The notes: generated from the sequence alone by a model not told the origin. A stretch of 64,000 nucleotides of DNA from Stomoxys calcitrans (GCF_963082655.1 NC_081553.1:154419441-154483440), one strand, 5' to 3'; positions 19,735 through 30,839 are shown, numbered from the stretch's first letter. Numbers and translations: made by a program.

Positions 19735-22230
19735 TTCTAACTAGCTGGACAGGGCCCGCTCCGCTGTGTCTTCTTTCACTCTCATTTAAGCCTTATATTG
19801 CTGTGATCGGTAAATATATCCGGTGTGGGAGTATTTTTGAGGGTGAGGTGGACGATCAGATCATGAGATCAGATTCGTGCTCTATTTTATATATCCATTT
19901 CGCGGGTTTTGTAGGTGGCGCGGCCCCTTAGATACCCCATTCTAAATAAGGATACCAAATTCCTGTTTTTGAGTTATTATAAACAAACTAAATTTCGTTT
20001 AAATTGACCCACCCATCTCCGAGACCTGGCGTTTTTGAAAAAACGGTAAGTTTGGATATTAGAAGTACTTCATTCTCTTGGTTTTGGTGGTGGTGGAGTA
20101 GCCAAACCCTTTGCCCCGAAAATAGATATCAGACTCATACCCTTCTTCAAAAACCACATTTGAGCTACGCATTGCTATAGTCTGAATATGTGTACGGTTT
20201 GGGAGGAGTTTATGAGGTGAGGCGTCCCTGAATCACTTGGCCATAAAACAGTTATCAGATTTGTGCCCCAATTGCCATTGGTTTAGAAGAATTTATGGGG
20301 TGAGACGAACCCAAACACTTGGCCTTAAAACTGAATATCAAATTCGTTTTCTTCTATCAAATACCTATTATTTATTGTCATAGTAGGCAAACATGACGGT
20401 TTTGTTTGAGCCCCATAATGTCAACCAGAAACGTGGTCCGAAAAGTGGGTACGAATTTCGTGCTCTACTCCCAAATGCCTTTCATTTGAGTCCCATATTG
20501 CCATGATCGGTAAATACGTATCTGTATCATTTGAGCCACATAATGGTAAATTTGTACTCTTTGTGGGGTATTTTGGAGAAGGGGTGCGGAATACGTTTAT
20601 TTAAGCCCCATATTGTGATGGTCAGTAAATAATTGCTGTTTGTTTTGGGGAAGGGGTAGACCCCCAGCAAATTGGTCCCGAAAGTCGGTATCAATTTCAT
20701 GCTTTACTCTTCAATGCCTTTGAGTATGTTTTGGGGAGTGGGGTGGCCCTCCAAACACTCAGCCCTGAAAAAAAAATAAGCATAGTGCTCTACTCTCAAA
20801 TTAGATATTAAATTCATTTTATTATTTCAAATACCTTTCATTTAAATCCTTTATTGCAAAAGTCAGCAATTGTGTTCGGTTTGGGGTATGGCCCCTAAAA
20901 ACTATAAATATCGAGCTCCACTCTCTTTAAGACCCAAATTATCATGGGAAGCAAATACGTCCTATTTGGGGTTGTTATGGTGGTGGGACGTCCCCAGACA
21001 GTTGGTCCCGAATGTTGACTTCAGATCCGTGTTCTACTCCCAAATACCTTTCATTTGAGCCCCATGTTTTCATAGTCAGCAGACATGTTCGGTTTGGGGG
21101 TGATTTGAATATATTTACCAGATTCGTGTTCTACTCTAAAACACCTTTTAATTGAGTCCCATGTTGCAATTGTCAGCAAAGTTGTATTATGGGGTGGACC
21201 CATATACAATTTTTCTTGAATATTGATATTATTGGGTTGCCCAAAAAGTAATTGCGGATTTTTCATATAGTCGGCGTTGACAAATTTTTTCACAGCTTGT
21301 GACTCTGTAATTGCATTCTTTCTTCTGTCAGTTATCAGCTGTTACTTTTAGCTTGCTTTAGAAAAAAAGTGTAAAAAAAGTATATTTGATTAAAGTTCAT
21401 TCAAAGATTTATTAAAAATGCATTTACTTTCCTTTAAAAAATCCGCAATTACTTTTTGGGCAACCCAATAGATTCGTGCTTTACTCCCATAGACCTTTCA
21501 TTTGAGACCCATATTGCTATGGTCGTAAATTTGTCTTGTTTGGAGGTTATTTTTGGAAAGGGGCGCCCCCAAACACTTGGTTTCACATTTGGATATCAGA
21601 TTCGTATTCTACACTCAAACACCTTTTATTTGAGACCCATATTGCCATGGTCGGTAAATAAGTTCTATTTGGGCGTGTTTTGGGGAAAGGGGGGACCCGC
21701 AAAAACTTGGTCCCATATTTGGATATCAGATTCGTATTCTACTCACAAATATCTTTCATTTGAGTCCCATATTGCCATGGTCGGTAAATATGTCCGATTT
21801 AGGGGTGTTTTGGGGGTTGGGAAGGTCTCCCAAACACTTTGTCCGACAACTGGGTATCAGATAAGTTTTCTAATCTTAAATTCCTTTCATTTGAGTCCCA
21901 TATTGTCGTGATTGATCTTTATATATGTTCGGTAGGTTTTGGAGTTGGGGCGGCCCCCTAGATACCCCATCCGAACTTTATATAACAAATTCTTGTTTTT
22001 AAGTTACTATAAGACGGCACACAAAATTTAGTCGCGATTGGCTAATATAATATTTGGGGCTTTTTCGGGGGGTTTGTGTGACCCTTTATACTTCAATCTT
22101 GGACTTCGATATCACAATATTATAAAGCGTATATTACCTTCCAGATCTTCTGTAAAAATTGCAAGAAAATCGGTTCAGCCGTTTTTGAATCTATACGGAA
22201 CAGACAAACAAACACAAATTGATTTCTATA
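19735..22230 (+). repeat. Tandem array C, ~170-bp units
   Basis: About a dozen diverged units repeat TACCTTTCATTTGAGCCCCAT, ATTGCCATGGTCGGTAAATA, TTTTGGGG, CACTTGGTCCCGAA, GATATCAGATTCGTG and TCTACTC. The left end carries AACTAGCTGGACAGGGCCCG. The right end carries AAATCGGTTCAGCCGTTTTTG, GGAACAGACAAACAAACACA and TATATATAAGAT, both common ends of a dispersed insect repeat. A mariner-type MITE interrupts it at 21232-21468. ORFs such as 21456-21911 are array artefacts. Confidence 0.75.
21232..21468. mobile_element. Mariner-type MITE, complete, TA target duplication
   Basis: This 237-bp element has TIRs of about 32 bp (TTGGGTTGCCCAAAAAGTAA at the left, the inverse at the right). TA is duplicated at 21230-21231 and 21469-21470. 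It is non-coding. TIR and TA target point to mobilisation by a mariner transposase. The copy at 1-136 belongs to the same family. Confidence 0.93.
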
Positions 22231-22237
22231 TATAAGA

Positions 22238-22287
22238 TAATGACATTAGACTGCAATTCTAAAGGAACACAAATTTACTAAGGCTTA
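22238..22287 (+). pseudogene. trnC: Partial mitochondrial tRNA-Cys(GCA) within the NUMT
   Basis: The sequence ATTAGACTGCAATTCTAAAG is the anticodon arm (GCA) of insect mitochondrial tRNA-Cys. It is followed by the TpsiC arm and the AAGGCTT acceptor half. The 5' third is missing at the junction with array C. Confidence 0.8.
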
Positions 22288-22346
22288 AAAGACTATTCTT
22301 ATATTTATAGCTCTGAAGGCTATTAGTTCATTTAACTTAAAACCTT
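22280..22346 (-). tRNA. trnW: Mitochondrial tRNA-Trp(UCA) within the NUMT
   Basis: On the minus strand the 67 nt begin AAGGTTTTAAG and end AAGCCTT, with pairing acceptor arms. An anticodon loop has TCA in the context CTAATAGCCTTCAGAGC. Its 3' end overlaps the opposite-strand tRNA-Cys by about eight bases, as in insect mitochondria. It is a nuclear copy, not expected to work. Confidence 0.85.
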
Positions 22347-22999
22347 GAAATAAAAAGCATAAGCATAAAGTTAAAAATAAACAAAAACTTGAAATATATC
22401 TTAATAAAGTTTTCATATAAGAAGACTTATAAGATGAATATATTAATAAATAGGTTTCATTATAATTTAATATAAATGCACTATAACATAGTCGTATATA
22501 AAAATATAAAGTAGTTAAAGTTATTAATACTAATTAATTAAAGTTAATGACTGAATCACTAAAAATTTTGTTAAAGATCCAAAAAAAGGAGGAAGTCCAC
22601 CTAATGAGAATAAGTTAAAAAAAAACAAGAATTTTATATTTCTTTAATATTTATCCTAAATGATTAATTGATGCATACGCTTTTAGTTTTAATAATGAAG
22701 TTTGATTTAAACCACCTAATGCACCAATTAAAACTGATAACATAATTCTAATAATTAATGGTTTAAAATTAATATAGGAAATAAATACTAAAGGAGTATT
22801 TATTTGTCAAGTTATTAAAAGTAATGCATTAACTCATGATGAACCTTCCATTACATTAAGAAATCATAAATGAAAAGGATCTGATCCTCTTTTTTAATAA
22901 AAGACAAGAAAAAATAATTATTTCTATTAAATAATTTTAGTTAATTCATTTTGTATTTAATAAAAATAAGATTACTGCAAATAAAACCAGTAAGGAAAG

Positions 23000-23400
23000 A
23001 CCAAAGTCGGGCGGAACCGACTATATAATTCCCTACACCACCGAGTCAACACACATACTACTTCCAACATATGAAACCTATGTTGAAATCTAATGAGACA
23101 TTAATTTTGCATACCTAGTGAACAACTGAATAGAACCTTTTAAGATTTTTTTCGATAGTACTTAAATGGTCGCTACTACAGCCTTTAAGGGTCATATCGG
23201 ATGAAAGACAAATTGGAGATACATATAAATCTGGACCAACTTTAATGAAATTAAGCACACGTGCTAGGACGTTCAATAAAACACTTCACGCTAAATTTTA
23301 TAAAGATGGAACCAACAGCCTTAAAAAAGGCAGGCGACTACAGCCTTAAAAGGCCATATCGGATGATAGATATATATTTAGATATTTTTTCAAAATCAAT
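23000..23400 (+). repeat. Array A element, 5' portion
   Basis: It starts with a diverged terminal block (AGTCGGGCGGAACCGACT, then CCCTACACCACCGAG). It then closely matches 14620-14900: CCTATGTTGAAATCTA, GCATACCTAGTG, CTACTACAGCCTTTAAGGG. It is the same family as array A, truncated after about two units. Confidence 0.7.
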
Positions 23401-25740
23401 CCCAAATTTCATAGCTCCATCTCAATCCGTAAAGAAAGCGCCATTTTGTACGTTTTAGTATCTAAATGTTCGAATTTCAAAAAAATCTCCTTGTTCCAGA
23501 TATATGCAGGAGAAACGCATCCCGATTTTAGGAGCTGTAACCCAATCTGTTAGGTTAGGTTGAAAAGAGGGTGCGGATATTAATACGCCCCATGCCACTG
23601 TGGACATACACCTTAGCCAGTAATCGGATTGATGTGCGCTCTAAAAAAAAGTAACCTCGAGTGGTATTGAAAACAATTAAGGATTTTGTAAGTAGCACGA
23701 AATTCCTTACTTAAAATTTTCTTTTTAGAGGTTACTTTATAGGTTTTAGAGCGCACAACAACAAGCCTCCTTCTTACTTCCTTTCAATAATGGCCTTGTT
23801 GTCTCACGGTCTGGATCCCCCATATGAATTTTGCCATCCTACCGACTGTTTCGCTGTTCTACAGGGTTACATGCGCATTCGTCGCCCACGCCCTTAACTC
23901 GGACTGCGTCGATCCGTAAGGATTCGAGTTAACCAAGTTTATTGACGGCAGTTCTCTGGCCTAAACGGCCAAATCGTCTGCTTTCTTATTCCCAAATACT
24001 CCGCTATGACCCGGCATCCAAGCGATGCAGATCGTCCCATTCTTAGATAAGGCGACCGTCCTTGACTTCCTCGACGTCCTCACGTTAACACCACACCACC
24101 TCACACATTCCGTCCGTTCGTCCGGATCTCCGCCTGCAGGACCATATTATAGTCAGGCAGCCTAAAACAGATGTCAGTCCCTGGGTTCTCAATGTAGTCC
24201 CCCAGGCCCACTCTGTCCTCTAGCTTTGATCCACCCGTGTAACATAATCTTCCAGATGGCAGTACTAGGGTTCCGTTAATCCAAGATTGTGCCGCTAGCA
24301 CAGTGCCTCGCACTCGACCTCAAGTGTCGTCTCAGGTATCCGATCGGAAACCTCTTCCAATCCTTCCAGGTTTCCTATCGTCACCTTGATTATACTGCAA
24401 TGGTATAAGCTGCTCCTCTCTTCAATCCTTTCTCCTATCGCTTTAAGTCTCATAACCGCTGTGGCTGGCCCGCACTTGATCTATATGTCTATGTGTCGGA
24501 TATCTAGAATAGTCTCCAGTGCCCAATCTGTTAAGAATGTACCATTTTGTACGTTTTAGTACCTTAAATGTACGAATTTCTAAAAATCTCCTAGCCGCCC
24601 AATATATACTCCCAAGGTGTAACTTATCCTAATTTAAACCGCTGAGGCTCAATCTGTAAGGGAAGCATTATTTTGTACCTAAATGTACGAATAGCAAAAA
24701 ACTCTTCTAGTCGCCTCATAAATATTTCCAAAGTTTCTGTATCCCAAATTTAAGAGATCTAGCTCAAACTGTAAAGAATGTACCATTTGGTACGTTTTGG
24801 TACCTAACTGTAGGAACTTAACCTGTATCCCAATTGTGAGAGCTTCAGCTCAATCCATAAACAAACTACCATTATGTACCTTTTAGTACTTAAATGAACG
24901 AATTAAAAAAACTGTAAGTCACCCGGTACATACTGCCAAGATGTACCTGTATCCCAAATTTTAGAGTTGTAGCTCAGTCTGCAAAGAATGTACCATTTTG
25001 TACGGTATTGTTCCAAGATGTACTATTCGCTCGGTACATACTGTCAAGATGTACCTGTATTCCAAATTTCAGAGCTGTAGCTCAATTCGTAAAGATTGTG
25101 CAATTTTGTACATTTTAGTACCAAAATGTACGAATATCAACAAAATCTTCTAGTCGTCCGGTGCACACTGCCAAGAGGTACCTGTATCCCAAATTCTAAA
25201 GCTGCAGTTCAATCTATATAGAAAGTACCAAATAGTACCAATTACATCACTTAAGTACGTTTTCTGCCACACCTGGTACGATTTTAGCATTTCATATTTA
25301 GTACCACTTATCGTATTTTTGTGAAGACTATTATCGTGTTTACCAAATAAGTTAATTTACCCGTCTCCATTCACTGTAAAAGTAAATAAGTTATTTAGTA
25401 TTTTTTGGTACCAAAATGTACGATTTGTGAAAAAATCACTTAGTCAGCCAACATATATTCAATCAGTAAAGAAAATACGAAATGGTACCAAATACGATAC
25501 ACAACGAACGTTTTTACAGTTTCCAGTACCATTTTCGCAACAACAATCATATAAGAAAAATTTCATAGTTCTAGCTCCACCTTTTTGCCCTGTGCAAAGT
25601 TCACCTATTTCGTACCTATTTTGGTACTTTTTAGTTCCTAAATGTCCAAAAGTTCAAAAACTCATTTGGCCTCCCAATTAAGGTTGCCATTGTGTACACA
25701 AGTACCAAAACTCAAAGCGATAGCTCAATTAATGCAAAAA
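23401..25740 (+). repeat. Tandem array D, GTACC-rich ~125-bp units, split by an LOA insertion
   Basis: Units repeat TACCTGTATCCCAAATTT, GAGCTGTAGCTCAATCTGTA, AAGAATGTACCATTTTGTAC, GTTTTAGTACCTAAATGTAC and TCTAGTCGCC. One to two units precede the insertion at 23553-24521 and about eight follow it. Late units degrade. No coding capacity. Confidence 0.75.
23553..24521 (-). mobile_element. LOA/I-type non-LTR element, 5'-truncated, with 12-bp target duplication
   Basis: The insertion is bounded by CCCAATCTGTTA on both sides (23541-23552 and 24522-24533). On the minus strand it starts in the linker after RT (matching TILDIRPIDIQIKCE of the 30.8-34.6 kb copy). It then covers RNase H pieces and ends in CTTTTCAACCTAACC, the same 3' tail as the other copies. 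It contains frameshifts and an internal rearrangement. The target duplication and 5' truncation are what target-primed reverse transcription leaves. Confidence 0.85.
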
Positions 25741-25744
25741 CTAC

Positions 25745-26033
25745 CAAGAATTCCACTAAGGAACAGGGCCAAACTTTTCGCATGTAAATGAGTGCAGTCC
25801 GATTCAAATTTAAGCTCAATGATAAGGAGCCTCCTTTTTATAGCCGAGTCCGAACGGCGTGCCGCAGTGCGACAACTCTTTGGAGAGAAGTTTTACATGG
25901 CATAGTACCTCACAAATGTTGCCAGCATTAGGAGGGGAAAACCACCGCTGAAAGATTTTTCTGATGTTCTCGCCCGGATTCGAACCCTGTCGTTCAGCGT
26001 CATAGGCGAACATGCTAACTTCTGCGCCACCAA
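25745..26033 (-). mobile_element. tRNA-derived SINE
   Basis: The minus strand starts GGTGGCGCAGAAGTTAGCAT (A box) and has GGGTTCGAATCCGGGCGAG (B box) 35 bases later. A tRNA-unrelated body follows (CAGCGGTGGTTTTCCCCTCC, ACTTCTCTCCAAAGAG, GCACTGCGGCACGCC, TATAAAAAGGAGG). The A/B boxes are RNA polymerase III internal promoters. It fits a common muscid SINE known to me by recall. It appears nearly full length. Confidence 0.85.
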
Positions 26034-26204
26034 CTGTGATACCAAACGTTATATTTCTCTCACATAAGATTCTCTCTCACCGGTAAGATTTTGAGAAATT
26101 TTTGTCACCAAATCTTAGTTTTTCGAGACGCTCTTTAATGTAAACCCAAAATTATAATTCTAGCCCTATCCGTTCGAGCTGGGCTAACATTCACCATTTC
26201 GTAC

Positions 26205-27140
26205 TTTTTGGTAAAGGGCTATTATATTTTTGGCAACACTGGTTTAAACAGCTCACACTCCTTTCGTGTTTAGTTTCACCGTCAAACATCTTCAGTTTGG
26301 TCTATAATGTAACCATGAATTGTTTTACAAACGAACAACGTTTACAAATTATTGAATCTTATTATCAAATTAATTTTTATTATCAAAACCAAAAAATTGT
26401 GTCCAGCGACAAAGCTCACTTTTGGCTCATTGGAGTGATTGTCGATTTTGGAGTGAAGATCAGCCAGAATCATTGCAAGAGCTACGTAAGAATCGTAAGG
26501 TAACTGTGAATGGTGAGCGCTACCGTGAGATGATATCCAGCTTTTTTTGCCCAAATAGTACTTGCATGACATGTGGTTTCAACAAGAAGGTGCCACATGC
26601 CACACAGCACGCGTAACAATTGAGAGGTGAGTTCGGTGATCGATTTATTTCACGTATGAGCGCTACCGTAAGATTATATCCAACCTTTCTTGCCCAAAAT
26701 GCAAGAGCTTGACTTGCATGACATGTGGTTTCAACAAGACGGTGCCACATGCCACACATCACGCATAACAATTGAGATTCAATTGGCGGTCAATTGGCCT
26801 CCTAGATCGTGCGATTTATCGCCTTCAGACTATTTTTTGTGGGGCTATCTTAAAGCTCATTTCTATACAGACAAGCCCGCTTCAATTGACGAATTTGAAG
26901 ACAACATTGAAGAATTTATTCGTGAGATACCCGCCGAAATGTTAGAAAGATTATGCCAAAATTGGACTAAGCGGATGGACCATTTGAGGCGCAGTCACGG
27001 TCAACATTTGCATTAAATAATCTTCAAACATTAAATCATATGAGCTGTACTATCGATTTAATTAAAGATTTCATGCATTTTGCAAAATTTTAAGTTTATT
27101 TAACTTTCCTATAACTCTTAAAAAATCACCCGTTACTTTT
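26205..27140 (+). pseudogene. Tc1/mariner transposase (DD41D-like), dead copy
   Basis: The N-terminal start MNCFTNEQRLQIIESYYQIN is present. Then most of the DNA-binding half is lost, jumping to SSDKAHFWLIG, the first catalytic Asp region. A ~145-bp block (about 26514-26657) is tandemly duplicated at 26658-26800. The C-terminal half at 26690-27016 is well kept: WFQQDGATCHT, then NWPPRSCDLSPSDYFLWGY, then IREIPAEMLERLCQNWTKRM. In intact relatives (recalled) the last two catalytic acids are about 41 apart; here a deletion shortens this. Diverged terminal repeats may lie near 26211 (GTAAAGGGCTATT) and 27138 (AAAAAATCACCCGTTAC). Confidence 0.8.
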
Positions 27141-27147
27141 TAGTACC

Positions 27148-27880
27148 ATACTTCACTTTACTTTAATTGCCTATGGCAAAACATTTGTTCCACTAGCCGA
27201 ACGTAGAAGAGCGACTTGTCTTTGTAGTCAACAAAGAGGTGATAGGTGTTGATTTGCCCTTCTCGTTTTTCTAGCCAGATTGCGCAGATAAGCTGATGCA
27301 TACGCCTTATCTGCGTGACGCCTCCAGTCTTAAATTGTTCAGCGGGCAACCCGACGGCTCCTGCTGCCTTGTTGTTCTTTAGTCGGGTCACTGCTACTTG
27401 GACCTCATTCTGACTAGGAGGTAAACATTCTATACCGTCATCATTGATCGGTTCTGCGGTATCCTCTTCGCCGCCAACATCGGACACTAGCAGTTGAATA
27501 AAATGTTCTTTCCATATACTCAGCATGCTATCTATGTCAGTTTCCAGATTTCTTTCTTTGTCTCTGCAGGTGGATGTGCCTGATGTTTCTTTGGTAGAAT
27601 TTCCGAACTTCATTCTGACTCATGTATATATCAATTCGCTCTCACTCACGTCTTTCCATTTCCTTTTTCTTTCTGCGAAATATACGTTTCTCCTCTCTCC
27701 TTTTCTCCCGATGCCTCTCCTTCATCCGGCGCCTTGCTACTGATTGCAGGGTTTCTCTATATGCCGCATTCTTGGATTCAGTAGCATCTCGACACTCTTC
27801 GTCGTACCATGGGTTTCTTGGGGGAGGCTTCTGTTACCCAAGTACGGATTTCGCGGCATTTGCCAAGGAGTGAGCAATAG
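27148..27880 (-). mobile_element. RTE-type element, internally deleted copy
   Basis: On the minus strand an ORF (27158-27613) covers the EN-RT linker: SMLSIWKEHFIQLLVSDVGG and SQNEVQVAVTRLKNNKAAG. It reaches early RT (QINTYHLFVDYKDK) and then jumps to the 3' end (VRLVEQMFCHRQLK). Nearly all of RT is deleted. The upstream linker decays at 27620-27880. The 3' end matches those at 2985 and 38520. Confidence 0.8.
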
Positions 27881-27899
27881 TTTGCCACTGCGCCATTAT

Positions 27900-29100
27900 A
27901 TTATCGGAACTATCTATACCGAACGGATACTATCTATACCGATTTTAGTAAAGCATTTGATAAAGTCAACCACAACCTTCGTTAAGGAAAATAGACCTTA
28001 TTGGTTTCAGTCCCTCTTTACTAAATTGGATCAGATCATATCTGACAGGACGTACTCAAAGAGTTAAATTTGGTACTGCAGTTTCCAAATCAATTGTTGT
28101 CTCTTCAGGTGTTCCACAGGGTTGTCATCTTGGCCCTGTGCTGTTTTGTTTGTTCATAAACGATCTCCCTTTTACTTTAAAGCACTCGAATATTTTGATG
28201 TATGCAGATGATGTAAAGATCTTCAGATCGACAAGAGACTCTGATGAACAGTGTTATCTTTAGTATGACGTTGATACTCTTTGCGAATGGTGCAACCAGA
28301 ACTTTATGGAACCTAATATTTCCAAATGCAAACACATATCATATTCAAGAATAACCTCTCTTGAAACTAGCTACTTTTTGGGTTCCAATCAACTTGAAGT
28401 AGTCTATACCTTTAAAGACCTTGGTTTTCTTCTAGACCAACGCTTAAACTTCCGTCAACACATCTCAATGGTTGTAAACAAAGCACTTGGTGCTCTTGGC
28501 TTCATGAAACGCTGGAGTAAAGAACTTAATGATTTCTCTCTCCAAAAATTTATATACGTCGCTAGTTAGAAGTAATCTCGAATACGGTTCAGTGGTATGG
28601 GATCCGTACTACAATATTCGTTCTGATTTGATAGAATCGGTTCGAAAACAATTTCTATTATTTTGTCTCCGTCGAAATGGATGGGACAGAAGTTCATTGC
28701 CTTCGTATGAGTACCGATTAAATCTCATAAAGCTACCTACATTAAAAAGTCGTAGAATCATGTTAAACATTACGTTTTTGACTAAAATAATTCATGGTCA
28801 AATAGATTCTTCCTTTCTTTTGAGTCGAATTTTCTTTAACGTTCCTATCAGACCTACCAGATATTTTGATCTTTTGAAAATTTCTTATTATAGAACCAAC
28901 TATGCCAATAATGGTCCTTTTCGGCAACTATGTATCAATTTAATCAACTGAAAGATATAAGAGATCTATCTGAAAATCGAGAAAATTTAAAAAGGAAATT
29001 AATATTATTTTTAAATTCTTAGGCTAATGCATTTGTAAATATATTGTTATTAGTCTGTAAAGGTATTTATTATCTATAGACTTAATAACAAAAAAACAAG
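27900..29100 (+). mobile_element. CR1/Jockey-like non-LTR element, RT fragment
   Basis: RT motifs are spread over frames: TDFSKAFDKVNHNL near 27945, SSGVPQGCHLGPVLFCLF near 28105, and MYADDVKIFRST near 28200. ORF 28306-28569 and ORF 28529-28951 then hold the thumb and C-terminus (SNLEYGSVVWDPYYN, QFLLFCLRRNGWDRSSLPSY). Only a few lesions separate the frames, so it is fairly young, but EN is missing. There is no RNase H. A 3' UTR-like tail runs to about 29100. Confidence 0.75.
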
Positions 29101-29884
29101 TTATTAGTTGTATATAGTTATAGATTCGGACCATAAATGAATGCTGAACATTGTAGAAGTCAAGTAGGGGCTCAAGAAGCAAAATCGGGAGATAGGTTTA
29201 TTTGAATCAAGCTAGTGATCGATTCAGACCATATTATGTTGAAGGTCATGAGAGAAGCCGTTGTAGAAAATTTCTGCCAAATCGGATGAGAATTGCGCCC
29301 TCTAAAGGCTCAAGAAGTCAAGATCCCAGATCGGTTTATATGGCAGCTATATCAGGTTAAGTACCGATCTGCGCCATACTTAGCACAGTTATTGGAAGTC
29401 ATAACAAAACACCTCATCAAAATTTCAACCAAATCGGATGAGAATTACGCGCTCTATTGGCTCAAGAAATCAAGATCCAAGATCGGTTTATATGACAGCT
29501 ATACCAGATTATGAACCGATTTGAATCATTCTTATCACAGTTGTTGGAAGTGATACCAAAACATTACGTGCAAAGTTTAAGTCAAATCAGACTAGAATTG
29601 CGCCCTCTAGAGGCTCAAGAAGTCAAGACCCAAGATCGGTTTATATAGCAGCTATATCAAAAAATGGACCGATTTGACCGAGAAGCTAGCTTTACTCCTT
29701 CGAAAGTTAGCGTGCTTTCGACAGACAGACGGACGGACAGACGGACATGGTTAGATCGACTTAAAATGAGATGACGATCAAGAAAATATATATACTTTAT
29801 GGGGCCTCAGACGCATATTTCGAAGTGTAACAAACAGAATGAAGAAACTAGTATACACCCATCCTATGGTGGAGGGTATAGAAA
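29101..29884 (+). repeat. Tandem array B element ending in GGTGGAGGGTATA
   Basis: Four units of ~165 bp repeat AAGATCCAAGATCGGTTTA, TGGCAGCTATATCAGG, ACCGATCTG and GAGAATTGCGCCCTCT. The end module follows: GCTAGCTTTACTCCTTCGAA, CGACAGACAGACGGACGG, GATCGACTTAAAATGAGATG, TATGGGGCCTCAGACGC and TATGGTGGAGGGTATA. The 5' end is AACAAGTTATTAG without the full palindrome. Confidence 0.7.
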
Positions 29885-29885
29885 A

Positions 29886-30790
29886 ACAAGGAGTGCTTTC
29901 ATCAAGCAGTTGGGTCAGTCGAGTGGAGTATGCCGCTGTCATCTGTTGTGTTTGGAGCTTTTCAGATCGTCACTTCCTCGCCATGTTCAAACGGGTGCGA
30001 ACCTTTGCTGCAACAAGGTATCCGAATCTATATTCGCTCCACGGATCGATGCTGGATCGATTCCATCTATCACAACGTGATCAATTTGGTTCCTCGTGTT
30101 TTGGTCGGGTGCCACCCATGTGGCTTCGTGAATATTTTTATGTTGAAATCTGGTGCTGCTAACTACAATGGACGTTATCTCGTGGCGGCTAAACTTTCCG
30201 ACTGTTGGACCAAAGATGTCTTCCTTCCCTATCTTCGCATTAAAATCTCCCAGAACGATTTTAATATCATGGCCGGGGCAGCGGTCATATTCTCTCTCCA
30301 GGAGCTCGTAGAAAATATCCTTTGTCTGCTCGTCCTTGTCTTTCGTCGGGGCATGGACACAAATAAGGCGAATATTGATGAACTTAGCTTTTATGCGGAT
30401 TATGGCTAGCTCCTCATCCACCGGAGTAAAGCTGGACACAAGGTGTTTCAGTCTCCGACTAACCACAAATCCACAGCCAAACTCATGCCTCGTGTTATGG
30501 CACCGTTACCGTTTGGTTTTATAGTGGCGCCATTCCCAGTCCATCGCACTTCCTCTAAGGCGGTAATATCTGCCTTCTACTTCTCTAATACCAATAATAC
30601 GCCAGCGCGTTTATAAAGAGTGCGGACATTCCAGGTGCAGATCCGCAAATCATAGTCCTTTTTTCGTTTGCGTGGGTCGTCAACGTTGGGGAGTCCGTTT
30701 TTAGTATCTAAACGTACGAATATCTCAAAATTCCATCTCAGGCGCTTACGACCCAAGATCCACACTCGTGCCAAATTTCATGACTCTAGC
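29886..30790 (-). mobile_element. RTE-type element, endonuclease region
   Basis: On the minus strand the EN begins near 30680 with DLRICTWNVRTLYKRAG. It shifts frame several times and continues in ORF 29987-30466: [44 protein letters not shown]. It ends at 29886 within the linker. EN catalytic motifs (CTWNVRT, GDFNAKIG, DHVVID) are recognisable. RT is absent, so this is a 3'-truncated fragment. Confidence 0.8.
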
Positions 30791-30839
30791 TTAAGCCGTG
30801 GGCTAGGCGTTGATCAGTTAATCAGTCAGTCACGGAGTA

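Larger units (their letters stand above)
22237..22987 (-). pseudogene. Nuclear mitochondrial insert (NUMT): ND2, tRNA-Trp, tRNA-Cys part
   Basis: Read on the minus strand with the invertebrate mitochondrial code, 22350-22985 gives ND2-like sequence. It includes [48 protein letters not shown] and YFYMRLCYSAFMLNY. About 50 residues are missing after ASINHLG. A one-base insertion (six A) lies before KRGSDPFH, and the Trp codon after HLG has become TAA. tRNA-Trp and part of tRNA-Cys follow in insect order. No mitochondrial gene is functional in the nucleus under the standard code, so this is a transferred fossil. Confidence 0.9.

Noticed and set aside
21456..21911. 151-aa ORF
   Set aside because: It reads through ~170-bp array units (repeated phrase every ~57 residues) and is a by-product of the array.
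14620..25740. CRISPR-like appearance of short repeated words
   Set aside because: The repeats are long, diverged tandem units without unique spacers in an animal genome; they are satellites in mobile elements.
26205..27140. Host SETMAR-like gene
   Set aside because: The transposase-like protein could be named after SETMAR, but there is no SET domain and the frame is broken. It is a dead transposon.
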